Of a stretch of 64,000 nucleotides of DNA, positions 1 through 8,323 are shown piece after piece (positions within the stretch are counted from its first letter, which is position 1; each line of letters starts with the position of its first letter). The notes beneath the pieces were generated by a model. That model saw only the letters and a program-made list of their open reading frames with translations, did not search any database and was not told the DNA's origin. Both the position numbers and the translations under genes were made by a program. The DNA lies in the NCBI GenBank assembly GCA_040219025.1, contig JAVJTE010000027.1, positions 62,001 through 126,000 of the forward strand, in the 5' to 3' direction. Origin of the DNA: HT1-32 sp040219025. GTDB lineage: Bacteria > Pseudomonadota > Alphaproteobacteria > Rhodospirillales > HT1-32.

Positions 1-63
1 GCGGACTGATCTGCCTTTCGGCCGGTCCGGGATCTCCGGGGTGACAATGCTTGGGCGCAGGCG

Positions 64-942
64 ATGTTTGACAGTTATCTGATGGTTGACTGGTCAGCCG
101 CGGCAACGCCCCGGACGGGCGCAGACAGCATCTGGTGCTGTCTGTCCGGCCCCGGCATCCGCCCGGTAATGGTCAACCCGTCAACCCGGCAGGCGGCAAC
201 TGACTGGATCATCGGAACATTGTCTGGCGAACTGTCGGCGGGGCGTCGCGTTCTCGCAGGCTTTGATTTTCCCATTGGCTACAGCCGCGGTTTTGCCGGG
301 CTTCTGCAGCCTGGCGGTCAACCCTGGCGGGCGACCTGGGATCTGCTGTCGGATATGGTTCAGGACCGGCCGGACAATGCCAATAACCGTTTTGATGTGG
401 CGGCAGACCTGAACCGGCGGTGCAGCGGGCGGGCTTTCCCGTTCTGGGGCCATCCGCATGGCCGTCACTACGGGTTTCTGCAACCGAAGAAGGCTGTCGG
501 ATATGGCGAACTTGCGGAGCGGCGACATGCAGATTCGATTGTGCCCGGAACGCAACCTGTCTGGAAACTGCTGGGTGCGGGCTCGGTTGGCAGTCAGGCA
601 CTGACCGGTATCGCCCGGCTGCATCAGGTCCGGTTCAGCCCCGCACTCTCTGTCAAAACCCGGGTCTGGCCGTTCGAGACGGGCTGGAGAGAACCGGCAG
701 ATGAGGCCCGCATTGTTCTGGCCGAAGTCTATCCGACGCCGCTGGCTGATCCGCCCGAGCCGGGCGAGCCGAAAGACGCCGGACAGGTGCGGGGCGCGGC
801 AAGGCGATTCGCGGCACTTGATGCGGCGGGCGAACTGGCGAAACTGTTCCATCCACCGCAGGGCACGACGCCGGAGATGATTCAGGCGGTCGAGGCCGAG
901 GAAGGCTGGATTCTGGGAGCACCGTTCAATTGGGTGACATGA
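64..942 (+). CDS. Conserved hypothetical protein of the cobalamin cluster (RNase-H-fold-like)
   Basis: This 292-residue protein has no function I can name with confidence. The N-terminus MVDWSAA places Asp9 at the end of a first beta strand, and LAGFDFPIGY places Asp68 after a second. That spacing resembles the DUF429-type RNase-H-like fold, which is an inference. Relatives beside cob genes in other alphaproteobacteria are often labelled 'molybdopterin guanine dinucleotide synthesis' without clear support. Its stop overlaps the cobH start (ATGA), so the two are translationally coupled and it probably serves cobalamin synthesis. No signal peptide or membrane segment is visible. The 63 bases before it show only frames that stop within a few codons, so the end of the upstream gene cannot be placed. 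Confidence 0.75.
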   Translation: MFDSYLMVDWSAAATPRTGADSIWCCLSGPGIRPVMVNPSTRQAATDWIIGTLSGELSAGRRVLAGFDFPIGYSRGFAGLLQPGGQPWRATWDLLSDMVQDRPDNANNRFDVAADLNRRCSGRAFPFWGHPHGRHYGFLQPKKAVGYGELAERRHADSIVPGTQPVWKLLGAGSVGSQALTGIARLHQVRFSPALSVKTRVWPFETGWREPADEARIVLAEVYPTPLADPPEPGEPKDAGQVRGAARRFAALDAAGELAKLFHPPQGTTPEMIQAVEAEEGWILGAPFNWVT

Positions 943-1571
943 CATACGATTATATCCGCGATCCTGAAGCGATTTACGCGGCTTCCTTTGCGCAGATTCG
1001 TGCGGCGGCGGACCTGGCGACCGTTCCGGCAGGTGAACAGCGCATGGCCGAGCGTCTGATCCATGCCTGCGGGATGCCGGATATCCTTGGTGATCTGGTG
1101 TTCCGGGGCGGCCCGGCGGCGGCTGGCAGAGCCGCGCTGGAAGCCGGAAAGCCGGTGCTGGTCGACAGCAACATGACCGCTTTCGGGGTGATCCGGCGGT
1201 TGCTGCCGGCGGATAATGACGTGATCTGCACCGTTGAGGAGTCAGAAGCCTATGCCATGGCACAGCAGATGCGCACCACCCGGTCTGCGGCGGCGCTGGA
1301 GCTCTGGCTGGAGCGGCTGGACGGTGCGGTGGTTGCCATCGGCAATGCGCCGACCGCCCTGTTTCACCTGCTGGAAATGCTGGCTGACGGCGCGCCCCGT
1401 CCGGCGGTTATTCTGGGCTTTCCGGTTGGCTTTGTCGGTGCGGCAGAATCAAAGGATGCGCTGATTGCGGACTGCCCGGCAGATATCCCCTTCGCCACCA
1501 TCCGGGGACGGCGTGGCGGCAGTGCGATGGCGGCGGCTGCGGTCAATGCCATCATGGCGCGGCCACAATGA
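939..1571 (+). CDS. cobH: Precorrin-8X methylmutase CobH
   Basis: CobH moves the C-11 methyl group of precorrin-8X to C-12, giving hydrogenobyrinic acid in the aerobic cobalamin pathway. The 210-residue length fits the family. The N-terminal YIRDPEAIY and the segment RLIHACGM, which carries the catalytic histidine, are both present, as is the C-terminal GRRGGSAMAAAAVNA. I chose ATG 939 over an in-frame TTG at 930 because 939 gives an ATGA overlap with the preceding stop and matches the family N-terminus. The stop overlaps the start of cobL by 4 nt. Confidence 0.95.
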   Translation: MTYDYIRDPEAIYAASFAQIRAAADLATVPAGEQRMAERLIHACGMPDILGDLVFRGGPAAAGRAALEAGKPVLVDSNMTAFGVIRRLLPADNDVICTVEESEAYAMAQQMRTTRSAAALELWLERLDGAVVAIGNAPTALFHLLEMLADGAPRPAVILGFPVGFVGAAESKDALIADCPADIPFATIRGRRGGSAMAAAAVNAIMARPQ

Positions 1572-2782
1572 GCGCCTGGCTGTCCATCGTCGGGATCGGT
1601 GAAGACGGGCTGGCGGGGATCACGCCTGCTGCCCGGCGACTGATCGAGGATGCGGAGATGCTGGTCGGCGGTGAACGTCATCTGGCGATGGTTGGTGATC
1701 ACCCGGCGGAACGCCTGACCTGGCGGGTGCCGCTGACCGATACGGTTGCTGATATCGCTGCGCAGCGGGGCCGCAGGGTTTGTGTTCTGGCGACGGGTGA
1801 TCCGCAAAGCTATGGCATCGGCGTCACGCTCGGCCGGTCTTTTGATCGCCGGGAAATGATCATCATTCCGCATCTCAGCGCCTTTTCGCTGGCATCGGCG
1901 CGGCTCGGCTGGGCGTTGCAGGATGTCCGCTGCCTGACCCTGCATGGCCGTCCGCTGGATCTTCTCAATCTCTATGTTGCACCGGAACAGCGGCTGCTGA
2001 TCCTGAGTGAGGACCGTCATACGCCGAAACAGGTGGCGGCACGTCTGACGAAACTCGGCTATGGCGACAGCCCGGTCACCGTTCTGTCCAGCATGGGCGG
2101 CGAGCGTGAACAGGTCACCGAGGCGGGATCTGCCGCGGACTGGGCAGACGGGCCGGTCAGTGACCTGAACACCGTGGCGGTTGAGTGCCGTGCAGGCCCG
2201 GATGCCAGGCTGATCACGCGCGTACCCGGGCTGCCGGACGAGATGTTCATGTCCGATGGCCAGATGACCAAGCGCGAGGTCCGTGCCATGACGCTGGCCG
2301 CACTGGCGCCGGCATCCGGTGCCCTGTTATGGGATGTCGGTGCCGGTTCCGGCTCTGTCGGTATTGAATGGATGCGGGCGGCAGACCGGGCGCAGGCAAT
2401 AGCGATCGAACCGAAGGCTGAGCGGCGGGCCCGGATTGCCGGCAATGCGGCCGCGCTGGGTGTACCGTCATTACAGATCCATGATGGCCATGCGCCCGCC
2501 GTACTGGACGGATTGCCCGCGCCGGATGCGATTTTCATCGGCGGCGGCATCACGGCGACAGGTGTCATTTCGGCCTGCTGGGAGGCGCTGAAGCCGGGCG
2601 GGCGGCTGGTTGCCAATGTGGTGACGCTGGAGGGCGAGCAGATGATCGGGCGTTATCACGGCACACTGGGCGGCGAGCTGGTTCGCATGAATGTGGCCCG
2701 CGCCGAGCCGGTCGGGCCATTTCAGGGCTGGCGGCCGCTGATGGGGGTCACGCAATGGCGGCTGGAAAAATCCCGCAGCTAA
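1568..2782 (+). CDS. cobL: Precorrin-6Y C5,15-methyltransferase (decarboxylating) CobL
   Basis: CobL methylates C-5 and C-15 of precorrin-6Y and decarboxylates the C-12 acetate, producing precorrin-8X, the substrate of CobH encoded just upstream. It is a two-domain fusion. Residues 1 to about 200 form the CbiE-type tetrapyrrole methylase, with VLATGDPQSYGIG as the typical GDPxxYG loop. Residues about 220-404 form the CbiT-type Rossmann methyltransferase, with LLWDVGAGSGSVGIEW as the SAM-binding motif. The full length of 404 residues is normal for CobL. It starts with ATG overlapping the cobH stop (ATGA). It is the last cob gene in the window. Confidence 0.95.
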   Translation: MSAWLSIVGIGEDGLAGITPAARRLIEDAEMLVGGERHLAMVGDHPAERLTWRVPLTDTVADIAAQRGRRVCVLATGDPQSYGIGVTLGRSFDRREMIIIPHLSAFSLASARLGWALQDVRCLTLHGRPLDLLNLYVAPEQRLLILSEDRHTPKQVAARLTKLGYGDSPVTVLSSMGGEREQVTEAGSAADWADGPVSDLNTVAVECRAGPDARLITRVPGLPDEMFMSDGQMTKREVRAMTLAALAPASGALLWDVGAGSGSVGIEWMRAADRAQAIAIEPKAERRARIAGNAAALGVPSLQIHDGHAPAVLDGLPAPDAIFIGGGITATGVISACWEALKPGGRLVANVVTLEGEQMIGRYHGTLGGELVRMNVARAEPVGPFQGWRPLMGVTQWRLEKSRS

Positions 2783-2894
2783 AAGACAGGAAGCGGCTGT
2801 TTCGTTCTGGTAAATCAGCAATATAGTTCACCCAGGGTTGCTCTATCTAGCTGAAATACTTGCAAAACCCCCGTAAATCGGGCATTCGTCGGCG

Positions 2895-3500
2895 ATGCAC
2901 AAACAGCTTGTTGAACCACGTATCGTTCTGGCCACCCACAACGCGGGCAAGCTGGAAGAACTTAATGACCTCCTGAAGTCTTACGACATCAAGACGGTTC
3001 CGATCGGTAACTGGGATCTGCCAGAGCCGGAAGAGAACGGTAAATCCTTTGCCGAGAATGCCGAGATCAAGGCCGTTGCTGCGGCCTCGGCGACCGGATT
3101 ACCCGCGCTGGCGGATGATTCCGGGCTGATGGTCGAGGCTCTCGACGGGTTTCCCGGTCTGCAGACAGCCCGGTTCATGGAAACCTGGGAAGAAAAACGC
3201 GAAGAGGTAGAGCGCCGCCTCGGCGAGCACAGCAATCGCCGGGCCTCTTACAACTGCGCCCTGGCACTTGCCTGGCCGAATGGCCAGAGCACGGTTTTCA
3301 TCGGCCAGGCGGATGGCATGATGGTCTGGCCGCCGCGCGGTGACCATCCAAGCTTTGACCCGGTGTTCCAGCCCAACGGCTATACCAAGACCTATGCCGA
3401 ACTCGGGTATGATGTGAAATCGACGATTGATGCCCGCGCCCAGGCTTTCAAGGCGCTGGCCAAGGGGTGCCTGCAACCGGCGGTCGAGGAAGATGCCTGA
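2895..3500 (+). CDS. Divergent RdgB/HAM1-like protein, first of a tandem pair
   Basis: This 201-residue protein belongs to the inosine/xanthosine triphosphate pyrophosphatase family by its N-terminal half: IVLATHNAGKLEEL (nucleotide-binding loop), SFAENAEIKA and PALADDSGL, with the catalytic-metal acidic residues. The C-terminal half has drifted. The usual GFGYDP is replaced by HPSFDP, and the nucleobase-recognition segment EK(x)xxSHRxxA is replaced by YDVKSTIDARAQA. The next gene is a normal RdgB starting at the TGATG junction, so this looks like a tandem duplicate that has lost or changed substrate recognition. It could be a partner subunit, a variant with another nucleotide specificity, or a decaying copy. 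The frame is intact, which argues for retained function. Confidence 0.85.
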   Translation: MHKQLVEPRIVLATHNAGKLEELNDLLKSYDIKTVPIGNWDLPEPEENGKSFAENAEIKAVAAASATGLPALADDSGLMVEALDGFPGLQTARFMETWEEKREEVERRLGEHSNRRASYNCALALAWPNGQSTVFIGQADGMMVWPPRGDHPSFDPVFQPNGYTKTYAELGYDVKSTIDARAQAFKALAKGCLQPAVEEDA

Positions 3501-4096
3501 TGGTTCGGAGGTTCTCCGGCGGGAAACTGGTTGTTGCCAGCCACAACGAACACAAGGTCGGCGAAATCGGTGTTTTTCTAGAACCCTTTGGCGTTGAGAC
3601 GGTCTCTGCAGGATCGCTCGGGCTGCCGGAACCGGAGGAGACCGGCGACAGCTTTGTCGCCAATGCACATCTGAAGGCAGTGGCGGCGGCCGGTGCGGCG
3701 AACCTGCCGGCGCTGGCCGATGATTCGGGCCTCTGTGTTGCAGCCCTCGGCGGCGAGCCGGGCATCTACTCGGCCCGCTGGGGTGGTCCGGAAAAGGATT
3801 TCGATCTGGCCATGAGACGGGTGCATGAGGGCATCGGCGCGAATCCGGACCGCAGCGCCTGCTTTGTTGCAGTCCTCTGTCTTGCCTGGCCGGACGGACA
3901 TACCGACTGTTTTGAAGGCCGGGTTGACGGAACCATCATCTGGCCGCCCCGGGGCGATGCCGGATTCGGTTATGATCCGATATTCCAGCCCGCAGGCGAG
4001 AGCCGCAGCTTTGCCGAGATGAGCGGGGCAGAGAAACATGCCGTCAGCCATCGCGCGCGCGCTTTCGACCAGCTCGTTGCAGCCTGCTTTGGCTGA
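3500..4096 (+). CDS. rdgB: Non-canonical purine NTP pyrophosphatase RdgB
   Basis: RdgB hydrolyses dITP, ITP and XTP to monophosphates and pyrophosphate, removing deaminated purines from the nucleotide pool. All family signatures are present: VVASHNEHKVGEI near the N-terminus, SFVANAHLKA, ALADDSGLCV, GFGYDPIFQP and the C-terminal EKHAVSHRARA. It is 198 residues long, as expected. The ATG at 3500 overlaps the stop of the divergent paralogue (TGATG), so the two are coupled. The 3' end overlaps hemW by up to 59 nt; rdgB followed by hemW is a common order in proteobacteria. Confidence 0.95.
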   Translation: MVRRFSGGKLVVASHNEHKVGEIGVFLEPFGVETVSAGSLGLPEPEETGDSFVANAHLKAVAAAGAANLPALADDSGLCVAALGGEPGIYSARWGGPEKDFDLAMRRVHEGIGANPDRSACFVAVLCLAWPDGHTDCFEGRVDGTIIWPPRGDAGFGYDPIFQPAGESRSFAEMSGAEKHAVSHRARAFDQLVAACFG

Positions 4097-5270
4097 CACC
4101 TGCCTGCCTGCCTGCGTCTGGCCGGGGGGCTTCGGCCTTTATATCCACTGGCCGTTCTGCGTCTCGAAATGCCCCTATTGTGATTTCAACAGCCATGTCG
4201 CCGAGGTGGTCGATCACGATGCCTGGCGGGTGGCCCTCAGCACCGAACTTCGTCACTATGCGGCGCAGACCGCTGGCCGCAGGCTGGACAGTATCTTCTT
4301 CGGTGGCGGCACACCCTCGCTGATGGATCCGGCAACCACGAAGGCGCTGATTGATCTGGCACGGAGCCTATGGACGCCTGCCGATGATCTGGAAATCACG
4401 CTGGAAGCCAATCCCGGCACCATTGATGCCGCCCGGTTCGCCGACTTCCGCTCAGCCGGCGTTAACCGCCTGTCGCTGGGTGTTCAGTCGTTTGACGATG
4501 CGCAGTTAAGGTTTCTCGGCCGGGCGCATGATGCGGCGACTGCGCGGCGGGGTATCGAGGCGGCGCGCCGGTCCTTTGACCGGTTCAGCTTTGACCTGAT
4601 TTACGCCCGTCCCGGACAGTCAGCCGCTGACTGGTCGGAGGAGATGGAGCAGGCACTTTGCTTCGAGCCGGAACATCTGTCGGTCTATCAGCTGACCATA
4701 GAGCCCGGAACAAGGTTCCACACCCTGCATGGCCGGGGTGAGATCGTTCTGCCGGAGGAAGACCTGGCCGGTGACCTGTATGAACTGACCCAAAGCCGGC
4801 TGGCCGATGCAGGATTGCCGGCCTACGAGGTTTCAAACCACGCCATGCCGGGCCGTGAATGTCGCCATAATATGGTTTACTGGCGGGGCGGTGATTTCGT
4901 CGGCGTTGGCCCGGGTGCGCATGGCCGGCTGACGGATGGCGGAACCATTTTTGCCACCCGCCAGCACCGGGCACCCGAAGTCTGGCTGAAACGGGTGGGG
5001 GATGCCGGTCACGCAACGGTCGACCGGAACGCGGTTCCGGTGGCGGAGCGTATCGAGGAGTTGCTGATGATGGGCCTGCGGCTTCGCGATGGCGTCGGGC
5101 AGACGAGATTCCGTCAGCAGACCGGCCGAACCCTCGACAGCTGTCTCGACCCGGAACGGATTGCGGCACTGACCGGGGAAGGTCTGGTCACCTTTGATGA
5201 CAGCCGCCTCGCCGCAACGGCGGCAGGCCGCCAGCGGCTGAACGCGGTACTCGGCTATCTGCTGGGCTGA
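4038..5270 (+). CDS. hemW: Radical SAM protein HemW (heme chaperone family)
   Basis: HemW proteins resemble the coproporphyrinogen oxidase HemN but act as heme-binding chaperones. The radical SAM cluster motif CxxxCxxC is visible as FCVSKCPYCDF, followed by the GGGTPSLM motif typical of the group. The remainder, up to the C-terminal winged-helix-like HemW segment, is present over 410 residues. The start is uncertain. ATG 4038 lies inside rdgB and adds about 30 residues before the conserved core; in-frame TTG codons at 4077 and 4089 would shorten the overlap with rdgB to about 20 nt or less. Confidence 0.93.
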   Translation: MPSAIARALSTSSLQPALADTCLPACVWPGGFGLYIHWPFCVSKCPYCDFNSHVAEVVDHDAWRVALSTELRHYAAQTAGRRLDSIFFGGGTPSLMDPATTKALIDLARSLWTPADDLEITLEANPGTIDAARFADFRSAGVNRLSLGVQSFDDAQLRFLGRAHDAATARRGIEAARRSFDRFSFDLIYARPGQSAADWSEEMEQALCFEPEHLSVYQLTIEPGTRFHTLHGRGEIVLPEEDLAGDLYELTQSRLADAGLPAYEVSNHAMPGRECRHNMVYWRGGDFVGVGPGAHGRLTDGGTIFATRQHRAPEVWLKRVGDAGHATVDRNAVPVAERIEELLMMGLRLRDGVGQTRFRQQTGRTLDSCLDPERIAALTGEGLVTFDDSRLAATAAGRQRLNAVLGYLLG

Positions 5271-5301
5271 CCGTTCGGTTCACGGATAACCCGGTGCCCG
5301 T

Positions 5302-6180
5302 TCAGTCCTTCAGGAAGGCCAGCAGCGCGGACAGGGTTTCATCCGGCGATTCTTCCGGCAGAAAATGGCCGCAGGGCAATGCCTGACCCGTGACCGTTGT
5401 TGCCCGTTCCCGCCAGATATCCAGCAGGGAAAACCGCGACCCCTGTATGCTGCGGTCGCCCCACAGGATATGCACCGGACAGGATATTTTCCGGTCGATA
5501 TCGGCCTCGTCATGGGTCAGGTCGATGGTGGCCCCGGCGCGGTAATCCTCGCAGGTCGCATGAATCATCGCGGGGTCAGAGAAACAGCGCAGATAGTCCT
5601 GCATCACAGCTTCTTCATGGGCTCCGTCGACGGCGGTCCAGCTGGCAAGGGTATGGCGCAGAAAAAATTCCGTATCCGCACCGATCAGCCGTTCGGGCAG
5701 GCCGCCGGGCTGGATCAGGAAATACCAGTGATAGCCTTTGGTCGCGACACCCTTGTCGACATGCTGGAACCGGTAGCGTGTCGGCACGATATCCATCAGC
5801 ACCAGCCGGCTCACCCGGTCCGGATGATCAAGCGCCATCCGGTGCGATACCCGCGCCCCGCGGTCATGTGCGGCAACGCTGAACTGTTCGAAGCCGAGTA
5901 CGGTCATGACCTCGACCATGTCCTGCGCCATGACCCGTTTGGAATAGGGCGAATGGCTGGCATCGGTGGCAGGTTTCGAGCTGTCGCCATAACCTCGCAT
6001 ATCCGGGCAGATAACGGTGAAATGTTTTGCGAGACCGGGGGCAATCTTGCGCCACAGCAGATGTGTCTGCGGATAGCCATGCAGCAGCAGTAACGGCGGA
6101 CCGTTGCCGCCAGTCTCCAGATGGATATCAGCACCGGAGGTGGTGATACGCTGTGTCTCAAAACCTTCAATAGTCAGCAT
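5302..6180 (-). CDS. Alpha/beta hydrolase of the haloacetate (fluoroacetate) dehalogenase family
   Basis: The protein (292 residues) is an alpha/beta hydrolase. Asp106 sits in AHDRGARVSHR, with the two arginines (107 and 110) that hold the substrate carboxylate in fluoroacetate dehalogenases. Asp130 is in LVLMDIVPT, the halide-pocket pair His151-Trp152 in GYHWYFL, a third pocket candidate Tyr213 in EDYRAGA, and the general base His in CGHFLPEE near the C-terminus. The pocket matches characterised defluorinases better than epoxide hydrolases or esterases. No signal peptide is seen, so it is cytoplasmic. It is a single gene with no obvious haloacid pathway neighbours. Hydrolysis of a halogenated or other small acid is inferred. 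Confidence 0.85.
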   Translation of the reverse strand: MLTIEGFETQRITTSGADIHLETGGNGPPLLLLHGYPQTHLLWRKIAPGLAKHFTVICPDMRGYGDSSKPATDASHSPYSKRVMAQDMVEVMTVLGFEQFSVAAHDRGARVSHRMALDHPDRVSRLVLMDIVPTRYRFQHVDKGVATKGYHWYFLIQPGGLPERLIGADTEFFLRHTLASWTAVDGAHEEAVMQDYLRCFSDPAMIHATCEDYRAGATIDLTHDEADIDRKISCPVHILWGDRSIQGSRFSLLDIWRERATTVTGQALPCGHFLPEESPDETLSALLAFLKD

Positions 6181-6240
6181 CTGATGTGTCCCGGAGACTG
6201 ATTCTGGTCGGCTATCGTAGCAGAATGAATTCCCGGACGA

Positions 6241-7128
6241 CTAGAACAGGTTGACCAGGGTTTCATAGAAGGGAGCCTTGTCACCGAGGCACTGACTGGC
6301 CTTGTTATATTTAGGGGTCTGGTCCCGGCTGATAAACGGGAACTGTTTTTCCAGCCCGGTTTTGATGAAACCGGAGACCTTTTCCATATCCTCTCTCCTG
6401 TCCCCGCTGACGGCGGTGTAGAGAATCTCGTTCAGCTCGATTTCCACTTCGGCAAAGGTGCAGCCCCACATCATGAACGATGTGTCGACCTTATCCAGGG
6501 TGATCGTCGCAAAAGGCGCGTTTCTGTAGGAGATATAAACCCGCCGGCGTTCCTGCCCGAGGGTAATCTTCTTCTTCAGTTCCCGGATATCGACATCAAG
6601 GTCACGCAGAACACCGGCAACATCATGCAGATCCCGGGGTTGTATATAGGGGATCAGATGTTTGAGGTTGTGACCGGCCTTTGTATTGATCTCGAACTTG
6701 ATTTCGGCCCGGTTCAGGTCGGCTTTCTCGTCGATGTTGCTCATCTTTACCTGCAACAGTCGTCGTCCGTTTTTCGGATTGGCGGGGTCGTCCGGAATGA
6801 AGCGGGACCGTATCCTGACACCATGCTGACGGCTGAGAAGGCTGTGCGCGTCATCGTCAAAATACTGATCGGAAAAGAACTCAACAGAGGGGGAAGTTGT
6901 GTAATCGGGGTCAATCGCGCTGAGGCTTTTCCGGGTGACATAGGTGTCGACAAGGAAGTTCCAGACCGTCTCGTACTTGTCGAGCGGCATGTTCAGCTTG
7001 TACTCGTTTTCGATACGGGAACTTCCTGAAGGCCCGTCATCTAGTGCGACAGCCATAGATGTGATACCGCCTGCTCCGAACATGATGACGGCGACAGCCA
7101 GCAGTAAGCCCGGGTAACGACAATGCAT
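6241..7128 (-). CDS. Exported CYTH (triphosphate tunnel) domain protein
   Basis: This 295-residue protein starts with a typical signal peptide (basic start, hydrophobic stretch to about residue 22, likely cleavage near AVA-LDD). The mature part begins with Glu40-Asn-Glu42-Tyr-Lys44, the ExExK signature of CYTH/triphosphate tunnel metalloenzymes. Alternating charged strands expected for the tunnel follow: VRIRSRF, LLQVKMS, RAEIKFEIN, RRRVYISY, ATITLDKVD and AEVEIELNE. Cytoplasmic members cleave triphosphates or make cAMP or polyphosphate. A secreted version is unusual, and its substrate cannot be told from sequence. No partner gene is adjacent. Confidence 0.75.
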   Translation of the reverse strand: MHCRYPGLLLAVAVIMFGAGGITSMAVALDDGPSGSSRIENEYKLNMPLDKYETVWNFLVDTYVTRKSLSAIDPDYTTSPSVEFFSDQYFDDDAHSLLSRQHGVRIRSRFIPDDPANPKNGRRLLQVKMSNIDEKADLNRAEIKFEINTKAGHNLKHLIPYIQPRDLHDVAGVLRDLDVDIRELKKKITLGQERRRVYISYRNAPFATITLDKVDTSFMMWGCTFAEVEIELNEILYTAVSGDRREDMEKVSGFIKTGLEKQFPFISRDQTPKYNKASQCLGDKAPFYETLVNLF

Positions 7129-7233
7129 GTGTGATTTTCCTCATCTGACAGTGTTCATATTATCCGCCGGAAAGTGGGTGGAAATATGGCAGCCTTGTCT
7201 GCCGGGCAGGTGGCCAGGCTGTTACATCCGCCT

Positions 7234-8301
7234 TTATTTGCCCATCTTGCCGATGGCATGCCTTGCCACCTTCTTCATCACTGTCGGCAGTGCGTAGTCG
7301 CTGAAGCGGTCGATGGCAACAAATTCGCCGGTAGCGGGTTTGCGGGATGCCTTCCCGGCCCAGATCGTCAGTTCCAGGTGGAAATGGGTGAAGGTGTGGC
7401 GGACGATCCCGGTCAGCGGTCGCCAGCTGGCATCAGCAGGCGCGGCCTTGCGGATTTCGGCCTCGGTCCAGGCCTCTTTCCGCCAGTCTGTGGAGGGGAA
7501 TTCCATCATGCCGCCGAGCAGCCCTTTTTCAGGGCGCCGGCGCAGCAGGACTGAACCCCGGATATCGGATATCCAGAAAATCACCCCGGTACGGGTTGGT
7601 TTGTCGGCCTTCTTTGCCCGGCGGGGCAGATCAGCGGCGATACCGGCTTTTTGTGCCGCACAGCCCGGCCGCCAAGGACAGAGACCGCAGGCAGGCTTGC
7701 GCGGGGTGCAGATCGTCGCCCCCAGATCCATCATCGCCTGAGCGAAGTCACCGGCCCGTTTATCCGGGGTCAGCTCGGCCGAGAGACGGCGAAGCTCCGG
7801 TTTCACCCCCGGCATCGGCGCTTCCACGGCACGCAGCCGGGCGGTCACCCGCTCAATATTACCATCGACCGGGGATGCCTTGCGGTCGAAGGCAATTGCG
7901 GCGACCGCGGCTGCGGTATAGGGGCCGACACCGGGAAGGCGGGCCAGCCCGTCCTCGGTATCCGGAAAGTGTCCGTTATGCTGTGTGGCCACCGCGATGG
8001 CGCATTTGTGCAGGTTACGGGCCCGGGCATAATAGCCGAGCCCCTGCCAGGCATGCAGGACCTCGTCGAGATCCGCTGCCGCCAGATCCCCGACGGTCGG
8101 CCAGCGTTCGAGGAAGTCCCGGAAGTAGGGGCCGACGGTGGCAACCGTGGTCTGTTGCAGCATGATCTCGGACAGCCAGACATGATAGGGCTCCGGCTTT
8201 TTACCGGGCAGGGCGCGCCAGGGCAGCACCCGGCGGTGGCGGTCATACCATTCCAGCAGGCTTCGTTGCAGGTCTTCAGGGGTCATGGCGTCCGCAGGCA
8301 A
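7234..8301 (-). CDS. mutY: Adenine DNA glycosylase MutY
   Basis: MutY removes adenine mispaired with 8-oxoguanine. The helix-hairpin-helix segment LPGVGPYTAAAV, the catalytic Glu in SEIMLQQTTV, the Asp in VDGNIERV, and the four cysteines of the iron-sulfur cluster (C-x6-C-x2-C-x5-C in CTPRKPACGLCPWRPGC) are all visible. The C-terminal NUDIX-like 8-oxoG recognition domain follows, for 355 residues in all. An internal ATG five codons downstream (8286) is an alternative start. The gene is divergent from the DUF721 gene, with only 22 bp between starts, an arrangement common in alphaproteobacteria. Confidence 0.96.
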   Translation of the reverse strand: MPADAMTPEDLQRSLLEWYDRHRRVLPWRALPGKKPEPYHVWLSEIMLQQTTVATVGPYFRDFLERWPTVGDLAAADLDEVLHAWQGLGYYARARNLHKCAIAVATQHNGHFPDTEDGLARLPGVGPYTAAAVAAIAFDRKASPVDGNIERVTARLRAVEAPMPGVKPELRRLSAELTPDKRAGDFAQAMMDLGATICTPRKPACGLCPWRPGCAAQKAGIAADLPRRAKKADKPTRTGVIFWISDIRGSVLLRRRPEKGLLGGMMEFPSTDWRKEAWTEAEIRKAAPADASWRPLTGIVRHTFTHFHLELTIWAGKASRKPATGEFVAIDRFSDYALPTVMKKVARHAIGKMGK

Positions 8302-8323
8302 AATTGATTAGGATCAGGATGTA

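Noticed and set aside
1..63. End of an upstream gene or a cobalamin riboswitch
   Set aside because: Too short to decide the frame; no B12-box-like sequence is visible.
181..1263. Long minus-strand open frame (360 codons) across the cobH region
   Set aside because: Antisense to well-supported cob genes; proline/arginine-rich composition typical of a GC-rich shadow frame.
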